This document shows, piece by piece, positions 26,607-34,000 of a stretch of 54,368 nucleotides of DNA. The stretch is taken from positions 1-54,368 of the IMG/VR virus record IMGVR_UViG_3300042563_001911; one strand, given 5' to 3'. Both the position numbers and the translations under genes were made by a program. Each line of letters starts with the position of its first letter. Positions within the stretch are counted from its first letter, which is position 1. This DNA comes from a virus. The notes beneath the pieces were generated by a model that ran no database searches, was not told where the DNA came from, and saw only the letters and a program-made list of their open reading frames with translations.

Positions 26607-27425
26607 ATGTTAAAAAATAAAATAATTGAAGGAATTGACGAGGAAGGTGCTCCGGATGAGAAGTATTACGCTTTTGATTGGGACGATAATATAGTTTCAA
26701 TGCCAACTAAAATAATCTTAAAAGATGAAGATGGTGATGAGGTTGGAATGTCAACTGAAGATTTCGCAACTTATAGAGAAATTATAGGTAAGGAACCATT
26801 TGAATTTGATAAACACACCATTGTTGGATTTTCAGAAGACCCTTTTAGATATTTCGGGGTTAAAGGTGATAAACAATTTATTGTTGATTCTATGTTAGCA
26901 AAACCGGGACCGGCTTGGGCTGATTTTGTTGAAGCAATTAATAATGGGTCAATTTTTTCTATAGTTACTGCGAGAGGGCACACACCATCAGTATTAAAAG
27001 AGGCTTGTTATAATTATATTGTATCAAACCGTAATGGAATTAATTCAACTGAGTTAGTTAAAAATTTAGAAAAATATAGAGATTTAGCTGATGAAGAAAA
27101 TGTTTCTAAAAAGGAGATGATTAGAGAATATTTAGATTTATGTAAATTTTATCCTGTAAGTTATGGAGAAGGTTCCGCAACAAATCCGGAAGAAGGGAAA
27201 ATTAAAGCTTTAAAAGAATTTGTTCAATATGTTAAAGCAATGTCTCAACATATTCAAAAAAAGGCGTTCTTAAAAAATAAAATAAATAATTATTTTGTTC
27301 CTAAAGTAGGTTTTTCAGATGACGACATAAAAAATGTGGATGTAGTAAAGAAACATTTTGAGCAAGACCCAGAAAATATTATTAAAACTTATTCAACAGC
27401 AGGAGGAATAAAAAAAGAATATTAA
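26607..27425 (+). CDS. HAD-superfamily phosphatase-like protein
   Basis: 272 aa. HAD motifs are visible in order: motif I YAFDWDDNIVSMP (~23-35, DxDxx form), motif II FSIVTARGHTPSVLK (Thr at ~122) and motif IV KVGFSDDDIKN (~235). It keeps both motif I Asp residues, so phosphatase activity is plausible. It sits between sheath and tube genes, an odd place for a metabolic enzyme; related HAD-like proteins among phage structural genes are known to me but without assigned function. Role unknown. Confidence 0.7.
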   Translation: MLKNKIIEGIDEEGAPDEKYYAFDWDDNIVSMPTKIILKDEDGDEVGMSTEDFATYREIIGKEPFEFDKHTIVGFSEDPFRYFGVKGDKQFIVDSMLAKPGPAWADFVEAINNGSIFSIVTARGHTPSVLKEACYNYIVSNRNGINSTELVKNLEKYRDLADEENVSKKEMIREYLDLCKFYPVSYGEGSATNPEEGKIKALKEFVQYVKAMSQHIQKKAFLKNKINNYFVPKVGFSDDDIKNVDVVKKHFEQDPENIIKTYSTAGGIKKEY

Positions 27426-27451
27426 ATACTTATAATAAAATAGAATTAAAT

Positions 27452-27480
27452 AAAAAAAAACTAGTTAAAAAAAAACTAGT
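27452..27480 (+). repeat. Tandem direct repeat of A9-CTAGT
   Basis: Two identical 14-base units separated by one T; the ACTAGT cores are palindromes and could pair with each other. Possible protein-binding site; no function assigned. Confidence 0.75.
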
Positions 27481-27557
27481 ATTAAATAAACTAGACTGGA
27501 TTATAATTATAATAAATTAAATTCTAAAAGTCAAGATAAATATTTTTTAAATAGAGA

Positions 27558-27564
27558 TATTTAT
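27558..27564 (+). promoter_or_regulatory. TATTTAT motif for the tail tube gene
   Basis: 40 bases before ATG 27605, within an AT-only leader. Confidence 0.5.
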
Positions 27565-27604
27565 TAAATAAAGATAAATAAAATAAAATTAAAAACAATT
27601 TGAA

Positions 27605-28093
27605 ATGGCTGATTTATTAATGAAAATGCCCATACCTTACGAACCTAAAAGACAAAATAGGTTTATTCTACGTTTTCCTTCAACATTAGGAATTAATGAA
27701 TGGTTCGTAGAATCGGCAGCAAGACCACATATAACAATTAATCCTGTTGCGATTCCATTTTTAAACACTGAAACATATGTTGCAGGTCGTTTTACATGGG
27801 GTACAATTAACGTTAAATTTCGTGACCCAATTGGTCCGTCAGCGTCACAAGCTCTTATGGAGTGGGTACGTTTATGTGCTGAATCAGTTACCGGACGTAT
27901 GGGATATGCTGCGGGATATAAAAAGAATATTGACCTTGAAATGTTGGACCCAACAGGTGTTGTTGTGGAAAAATGGATATTAGAAGGGACTTTCTTATCT
28001 GATGTTAATTTTGACGCTTTAGGGTATAGTCAAGATGCTTTAGCAACTATTTCTACAACATTACGTATGGATAGATGTATATTAGTTTACTAA
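27605..28093 (+). CDS. gp19: Tail tube protein, T4 gp19-like
   Basis: 162 aa, almost the length of T4 gp19 (163). Family pattern: PYEPKRQNRFILRFPSTLGI at the start, RPHITINPVAIPFLNT, FTWGTINVKFRDPIGPSASQ and a C-terminal LATISTTLRMDRCIL strand. Hexamers stack to form the tube through which DNA passes. It has its own promoter-like motif 40 bases upstream and a terminator 27 bases downstream, so it is probably transcribed as a strong monocistronic unit. Confidence 0.95.
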   Translation: MADLLMKMPIPYEPKRQNRFILRFPSTLGINEWFVESAARPHITINPVAIPFLNTETYVAGRFTWGTINVKFRDPIGPSASQALMEWVRLCAESVTGRMGYAAGYKKNIDLEMLDPTGVVVEKWILEGTFLSDVNFDALGYSQDALATISTTLRMDRCILVY

Positions 28094-28119
28094 AATAATA
28101 TTTTATATTTAAATTTAAG

Positions 28120-28150
28120 AATCCACATATCAAAAATATGTGGATTTTTT
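28120..28150 (+). terminator. Intrinsic terminator after the tail tube gene
   Basis: Arms AATCCACATAT (28120-28130) and ATATGTGGATT (28136-28146), loop CAAAA, followed by TTTT and further AT. Confidence 0.92.
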
Positions 28151-28156
28151 ATTAAC

Positions 28157-28190
28157 TATTTATAAAAAAAAGTATACAATTATTATTTAT
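28157..28190 (+). promoter_or_regulatory. Two TATTTAT motifs before the gp26-like gene
   Basis: Copies at 28157-28163 and 28184-28190, the second 17 bases before ATG 28208 and both after the tube terminator. Confidence 0.5.
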
Positions 28191-28207
28191 AATAAAAACA
28201 AATTTAT

Positions 28208-28963
28208 ATGGATGAGAGTTTAATTAATGCAGGAACAGAAAATTTCACATTACCACATGATGTGGTATCATTACCTAGTGGTGGAATTTTTTATAAATCT
28301 AAAAGAAAATCGGTTAAAATCGGTTACTTAACAGCGTCTGATGAAAATTATTTAATTGGTGCGCTAGCGGGTAAAGAAAATGTGGTATTAACTTTATTAC
28401 GTAATAAATTATATGAACATGATTTACGTCCTGAAGAACTACTTGATGGTGATGTTGAAGCTATTTTGATATTTTTAAGAAATACTTCGTTTGGCGCTGA
28501 ATACACAGTTAATTTAACTGACCCACAAACTAACAAATTATTTACTCATACTGTTATATTGGATGAGTTAAATATTAAAAAAACCCAAAATCAACCGGAT
28601 GAAAATGGATTTTTCTTAACTAAATTACCTAAAACAGGTATTACTGTTAAATTAAGACCAACAACTTTCTATGATACTATTGAGTTAGATAAAATGGTTG
28701 AACAATATCCTGCAGGAAGACAGGCACCAAGAATTACTTGGAAATTACAAAAACAAATTGTTGAAATTGATGGGGATAACGATAGAGGTAAAATAGCTAT
28801 GTTTGTAGATACTTTACCAATTATGGACTCTAAATACATAAGAACTTTTTTAAGGGAGAATGAACCGTCATTGGACCTTAAGAGAACAGCAAACGCCCCG
28901 TCAGGAGAACTGGTATCTTTCGAGATAACCTTTGGGGTGGAGTTTTTTCGGCCTTTCTTTTAA
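28208..28963 (+). CDS. gp26: T4 gp26-like baseplate hub/tail-assembly protein (zero-frame product)
   Basis: 251 aa. It resembles the T4 base-plate protein family of gp26: VVSLPSGGIFYKSKRKSVKI at the start, YLTASDENYLIG, GDVEAILIFLRNTSFGAEY and PRITWKLQKQIVEI. Gene order is tube - this gene - short out-of-frame extension - tape measure, which is the order of frameshifted tail-assembly chaperone genes in lambda (G/GT) and P2 (E/E'). The zero frame ends TTC TTT TAA at 28955-28963; see the frameshift entry. Two TATTTAT motifs (28157, 28184) lie upstream. Confidence 0.72.
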   Translation: MDESLINAGTENFTLPHDVVSLPSGGIFYKSKRKSVKIGYLTASDENYLIGALAGKENVVLTLLRNKLYEHDLRPEELLDGDVEAILIFLRNTSFGAEYTVNLTDPQTNKLFTHTVILDELNIKKTQNQPDENGFFLTKLPKTGITVKLRPTTFYDTIELDKMVEQYPAGRQAPRITWKLQKQIVEIDGDNDRGKIAMFVDTLPIMDSKYIRTFLRENEPSLDLKRTANAPSGELVSFEITFGVEFFRPFF

Positions 28964-28964
28964 C
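28958..28964 (+). promoter_or_regulatory. Candidate +1 programmed frameshift site (TTT TAA C)
   Basis: The Phe codon TTT (28958-28960) is followed by stop TAA and C. Moving forward one base, the same tRNA can re-pair with TTT at 28959-28961 and the next codon is AAC. The +1 frame is open for 47 codons to TAA at 29103. A purine-rich GGGGTGGAG lies 15 bases upstream (28934-28942). This is the geometry of release-factor-2-type +1 shifts. Inference from sequence and gene order. Confidence 0.55.
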
Positions 28965-29105
28965 TATCGGCAACTTCTAATTGAGGAATATTACTTGATG
29001 GCTAAATTTATAAGGACTTCTTATAATGATTTCAACGAGATGCCCACTTATGTTAGAAAATTTTTAATAAACAGAATAATAGAAGATAATACACCAAAGA
29101 CGTAA
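28962..29105 (+). CDS. +1-frame extension of the gp26-like protein (47 aa), or a 35-aa stand-alone ORF
   Basis: Read in the +1 frame from AAC 28962 the peptide begins NYRQLLIEEYYLMAKFIRTS and ends RIIEDNTPKT. Residues 1-12 before the internal ATG (28998) look protein-like (helical YRQLLIEEYYL), which suggests a fusion of 298 aa rather than a free 35-aa peptide. Helical character with an MPTYVRKFLINRI core fits the small T-like half of tail-assembly chaperone pairs. The terminator stem overlaps its last codons. No ORF caller would join it to the gp26-like gene. Confidence 0.55.
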   Translation, partial: NYRQLLIEEYYLMAKFIRTSYNDFNEMPTYVRKFLINRIIEDNTPKT

Positions 29106-29132
29106 ATTAAAATATGTCTTTGGTGTATTTAT
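29090..29132 (+). terminator. Terminator-like hairpin at the end of the frameshift ORF
   Basis: Arms TACACCAAAGAC (29090-29101) and GTCTTTGGTGTA (29116-29127), 12 bp perfect, 14-base loop, then TTTATTTAT. The left arm encodes the last codons of the +1 frame. It ends transcription just before the tape-measure promoter motif. Confidence 0.78.
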
Positions 29133-29136
29133 TTAT
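29126..29136 (+). promoter_or_regulatory. Overlapping TATTTAT motifs before the tape measure
   Basis: TATTTATTTAT, 14 bases before ATG 29151, directly after the hairpin. Confidence 0.48.
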
Positions 29137-29150
29137 AAAAGAAATTTAAT

Positions 29151-31046
29151 ATGCAAGATGCTGGAAGTAATTTAGAGGCTAGTGAAAAAAAAGGTAAGGA
29201 TATTCTTAAGTCGTTAGGAGATGCTTTAGAAAGTAATTTTAGTGTTGATGCGGTTGGTAAGGTTGTTGCACAACTAGATGCGGGGTCAAGTGAACTTTTA
29301 AAACAATTTGGTCTTGGTCAACAAATGGCTCAAACATTAAGTGCAACAATGGCGGATGCAGTTAGTAGTGTTAGAGTTTTAGGTGGTGATATCAAAGATG
29401 TAATTGAGACTCAAAAAGAGGCGTCATCAGCTTTAGGTAGAAATGTTGTGTTATCTGCTGAAGTAAATAAAGACCTTTACGCAACAATGAAAGTTACTGG
29501 TGAACAAATTGGTCCATTAGTTAAAGGATTTAAAGATGCGGGATATGGTGCGGGACAAGTCGCTAAGGAAATGAAAAATGTTGTGGATATTGCTGCTCAA
29601 TCAGGTGTTAATGCACAAAAAGTGTCTTCAGCTGTTTTACAAAATATGGACTCTCTTAGTAAATATAATTTTGAAGGTGGTGTATCAGGTTTAGCAAAAA
29701 TGGCGGCACAAGCGGCTATGTTAAGAATTGATATGAAAACAACGTTAGGTTTTGCTGAAAAAGTTTTTGACCCTGAAGGTGCTATTGAAATGGCGGCAGC
29801 TATGCAAAGATTAGGTGTTACTCAAAGTAGTTTACTTGACCCGTTAAAATTAATGGACTTAGCTCAGAATGACCCCGCTGAATTACAAAATCAAATGGCG
29901 GAGATGGGTAAATCATTTACTCAATTAAATGAAAAAGGTCAATTTGAAATTATGCCGGGAGCAAAACGTCAAATGAGGGAGTTAGAGAAGGCGATGGGAT
30001 TACCCGCAGGTGAATTGGCAAAAATGTCTTTGGCAAGTGCGGAGTTAGAGGATAAAATGAGTAAAATTCGTTTTCCTGAGTTACCTGAGTTAGACGAAGA
30101 TAAGCAAAAGATGATAGCCAATATGGCTGAAATGGGTGCTGGTGGTAAATATGAGGTACAAGTAACTGACCCAACAACAGGAAAAACAGTTGCAAAGGCT
30201 ATTGATGATTTAGGTAAAGAAGATATTAAAAACCTTGAAAAAATGGCTAATACCGCTCCAAAAACTATGGAGGAGTTGGCTAAAGAACAATTGAGTACTT
30301 TGGAATCTATTGCTGCCGATATTAAATCATTAGCTGATAAACCGGGATTAGCTCTCGCCGGTAGTAAAAGTATGACTGGTGTTCAAAAATATACTAGAGC
30401 AGCAACAACAAGTGCAAGAAAAGTTCTATCACCAAAAGAATTAGACTCAAAAAATCTTAGAGGGACAATTGATACAGGGATTGATAGAAGTTTAGACACT
30501 CTTAAAAGATTAACAGATGGTGAAATAACAGCTGCTGAGGCTAGAAAGGAAGTTGGGGAAAATTTATCAAAGTTAAATACATTGATTAAATCAGCATTTC
30601 AAACAGGAATGAATACCGCTAAAGAAGAACAAGAAAAGTTAAATAAAGATTTTCCTAATGTTGCCCGAATGGAACAATTGATGAAAAATGATTTAAGAGC
30701 CACCTCTAGTGCTAAAAAACAATCATCGGATGCTAATCCAACAAATGTTAAAAGAGATATTAGTAATGTTAGAAATACGTCAACAATGTCGACTAATGAA
30801 CAACAAAGTTCAAATAGTAATACAACAAAAACACCAATTGAAATCACTTTAAATCATAATGTTGATTTAAAGACTAATGGTAATGTAGATACTAATCAAA
30901 TTGTTATGGCACTTAAGAATACGGATGTTCAACAAGGTATTGTTATGGCGATAAAAGAGGGAATGTTTAGTAATGGTTTATTGGCTCCAACGGCAAACAA
31001 AACACAGTTAATGAACTCTAATTTAAGTTCAACATTAACAACATAA
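29151..31046 (+). CDS. Tail tape-measure protein (T4 gp29 position)
   Basis: 631 aa (T4 gp29 is 590 aa). Mostly helical and Ala/Lys/Glu-rich with no Cys; repeated helical segments such as AGSSELLKQFGLGQQMAQTL and VAKEMKNVVDIAAQSG are typical of tape measures. A Ser/Thr/Asn-rich linker runs from ~525 to 560, followed by a C-terminal segment (IEITLNHNVDLKTNGNVDTN). Placement immediately after the gp26-like/chaperone gene is canonical. It sets tail length inside the tube and is probably ejected on infection. Family identity is by composition and order rather than by strong motifs. Confidence 0.7.
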   Translation: MQDAGSNLEASEKKGKDILKSLGDALESNFSVDAVGKVVAQLDAGSSELLKQFGLGQQMAQTLSATMADAVSSVRVLGGDIKDVIETQKEASSALGRNVVLSAEVNKDLYATMKVTGEQIGPLVKGFKDAGYGAGQVAKEMKNVVDIAAQSGVNAQKVSSAVLQNMDSLSKYNFEGGVSGLAKMAAQAAMLRIDMKTTLGFAEKVFDPEGAIEMAAAMQRLGVTQSSLLDPLKLMDLAQNDPAELQNQMAEMGKSFTQLNEKGQFEIMPGAKRQMRELEKAMGLPAGELAKMSLASAELEDKMSKIRFPELPELDEDKQKMIANMAEMGAGGKYEVQVTDPTTGKTVAKAIDDLGKEDIKNLEKMANTAPKTMEELAKEQLSTLESIAADIKSLADKPGLALAGSKSMTGVQKYTRAATTSARKVLSPKELDSKNLRGTIDTGIDRSLDTLKRLTDGEITAAEARKEVGENLSKLNTLIKSAFQTGMNTAKEEQEKLNKDFPNVARMEQLMKNDLRATSSAKKQSSDANPTNVKRDISNVRNTSTMSTNEQQSSNSNTTKTPIEITLNHNVDLKTNGNVDTNQIVMALKNTDVQQGIVMAIKEGMFSNGLLAPTANKTQLMNSNLSSTLTT

Positions 31047-31060
31047 AATAAAGTACAATC

Positions 31061-31067
31061 TATTTAT
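31061..31067 (+). promoter_or_regulatory. TATTTAT motif before the 1671-aa baseplate gene
   Basis: 16 bases before ATG 31084. Confidence 0.5.
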
Positions 31068-31083
31068 AGATAAATTAGAATAT

Positions 31084-34000
31084 ATGGCAGAGAGTTCATT
31101 ATCATTTGCGTCCACGTCTTCCTTTAGAAATTCTCTAATGGCGAAAAACTTGGCACCTTATAGTGTTCAAGGAGTGTACACCCCACCGGCAAATCAAGTT
31201 AATTACGAAACCATTTTAGGTGTAAGTAATGTTATTGATTCACCAGGTGAGTTAATAACGAATGACCCATATGGTAATTTATTATATCCATTAAACGAAT
31301 ATGGACCTAATGGTGGGTATAATTTAGAAATTAATTTTAACGGACCTCCTTTACCTGTAAATTCAAATCAGGGGGAATATAACCCCAACGACACAGCGTT
31401 AGACTTACTTAATGAATTTTTTATTGATGCTGCTTATATTCAAAATGGGTATGGACCGTCGGGTGGTTATAATGATTTAGTTATTATAACAGATGTTGAA
31501 AATAACAATAAGATATATCAACCTTATTGGGAACCACCAAGTTTTGCTCCATCAACTTATTCGCCTTATAATATTTTATTATCAAATAATCCTATTGGAA
31601 GTAATGGGTTGCTATCTCAGGATTCTTTTATTGCGAGATTTGGAGCTCTTGAATTAAATTCGTTATTGAAAAAAAGAATTGATGCTGAATTATTTCAAAA
31701 CACATTAGGTCAAATAAATTTACAATCTCTACAAGACCCGTTTGAGATTAGTATGATGTTGTCAGGTCAACAACCTTTAATTTATAAAAATTGGAAGATT
31801 ACAGTGCCTGAAAACCCTGTTGTTGCCGCTGCCGACTTCTTAACAAGATTGGCGGGTGCTTATTGGCCAGTTTCATTAATACCGGGAGATTATTTCAATG
31901 ATAATAACGAAAATAGTCAAACACAACAAACATCAAATGCTTTAAGTACTGTTAATCAATTAACAGGTGGTTTATTAGGTCCAATATTAAATCTTAGTAG
32001 AGGTGGTTCACAAATATTTTTAGCCAACACAGGTAACGGACAAAGGTCAGTTTTATTTGCAAATATTAATTATAATAGATATCAACCATCATACGATAAA
32101 GATTATGGTTTATTATTTGGGGTTGCTCAAGGTCTTGTTAATTTATTAGTTCCAAATATTAATCCGGGTAATGGTACATTAGTTGGAGGTTATTATGTTG
32201 GTAATAGAACATCTGAACCTTCTTACATTACATCACCCCCAAATCAAATACCGGTTAACGCATTTGGTCAACAAGACCCTTCACCTGTATATGGTCCATC
32301 AGAGATGGGTATTTTATATGAAGGTAATGAATCAACACTTAACAATTTTGGTTTAGGAGGTAAGTCCTATAGTGACGGTGGGGGTATTGACGGAGGATTT
32401 GTTTGGGTATCTCCAAAATATAAAGCCAATGCTGGATTCAGAGCGATACCGGGTGGTGGTTCCGGAACTATGGATGAGGACTATCAATTGGTTAGTGGAA
32501 ACATCACTAGAGATGAATCAACAAACATTGAATTTAAATCAACATCAATATTAGACCAAACTCAAAGATTAATTGATTCGGCTGATAGTGTTACGGGTAT
32601 TGCTCGATTGAAACACGTTGGTAACGCAATGAATCAGATTAGTAAGGTATTCAATGATGGTTATAAAGAAATTACTAAAGGTTCTCAAGTTTTATCGTAT
32701 ACTGATAATACAACAGGTGGGGCTGCCGGTATTGAATATTGTAGAGTTTTCACAAAAGATAATCCTTATTACGCATATAATGATTTACAAAAAACAGATG
32801 GTATAACTACATCAGGTAGAAGATTTACTCATTCTGTTTTGGATAACACATATAATTTGAATATTACTCCATTAAGAAATCCGGGCTCAACAAACATTAT
32901 TGCGAATAATGTTAATGGAACGGGGGGATATGCTAAAAAATATATGTTCTCAATTGAGAATTTAGCTTGGAGAACATCAAGTAGACCTGGATTTACTTAT
33001 GATGAATTACCTGTTTGTGAGAAAGGTCCAAATGGTGGTAGAGTTATGTGGTTTCCTCCGTATGATTTAAAGTTTTCAGATAGTAGTACTGCTAATTGGA
33101 ATGATACTTCTTTCTTAGGTAGACCTGAACCAATTTACACATATAAAAATACAAGTAGAACAGGGAGTTTAAGTTGGAAGATTATTGTTGATAGTCCATC
33201 TGTAATGAATGCTGTTGTGGAAAAACAATTAAAAGGACAAAATAAAGAAAGGATTAATTCAATTATTGATTCATTTTTTGCTGGTTGTGTTAAGTATGAT
33301 ATTTATGAATTGGCGTTAAAATTTAATACTATACCAACAAAGGATTTATATACGTATCAAGAGATTTTAAGTAAACCAAATTTAACGAATGAAGAATTAA
33401 AAAGTGTAAGTGCTAGTATTCCAAGAGAAAATTCTGTAACTCAAGGAGGTGCGGGAACGCCTGGTGATGCAACAAATAGTACGACAAATCCGGATACTTC
33501 AATTGACGATTTCAAAAAGAATTATTCTCAGTTAGCGTTTTATTTTGATAATGATATTCCTGACCCAAACTCAAAAGGTGTTGTTTCTTCAGTTCCTTAT
33601 AATGAAACATATGAAACATATACTAGTGACGGAAATATTAAAACATATGTTGATACTGCAAGCGCAATTTTTAATGTTGGTGTTACTAATAGAAATGTTG
33701 GGGAGTTCTTTACTAATATTGTTAAGGATAATTATAAAAAAATTGCACTTAATGATAAAAACTTCATTGTTGACGCTTATAACATATTAAAAGAAAAAAA
33801 AGGTACTATAAATATTCAGATGGTTGGTTCAGCATCAGCAACTGCTAGTGTACCGTATAACACAAATTTATCTAAACGAAGAAATGATTCGGTTATCCAA
33901 TTTTTGAAAGAGTATAAAATAGGTGAAGCTAATTTAGCACCATTTTTTGAAAATGGAACTTTACAAATTACATTACAAAGTGGTGAAGGTGAAAAAATAT

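Larger units (their letters stand above)
27426..27604 (+). other. AT-only spacer before the tail-tube gene
   Basis: 179 bases, nearly all A/T, no ORF. It holds two exact copies of a 14-mer (nine A then CTAGT) at 27452-27465 and 27467-27480, a third CTAG at 27491, and the TATTTAT motif at 27558-27564. Probably the promoter and leader region of the abundantly needed tube gene. Confidence 0.6.

Noticed and set aside
28943-28949. T-run as a -1 slippery site before the gp26-like stop
   Set aside because: The -1 frame hits TAA at 28978 and does not reach the long extension; only +1 (or -2) opens it.
30599-30847. Minus-strand ORF in the tape-measure gene
   Set aside because: Antisense shadow of the long plus-strand coding frame, with no separate start context.
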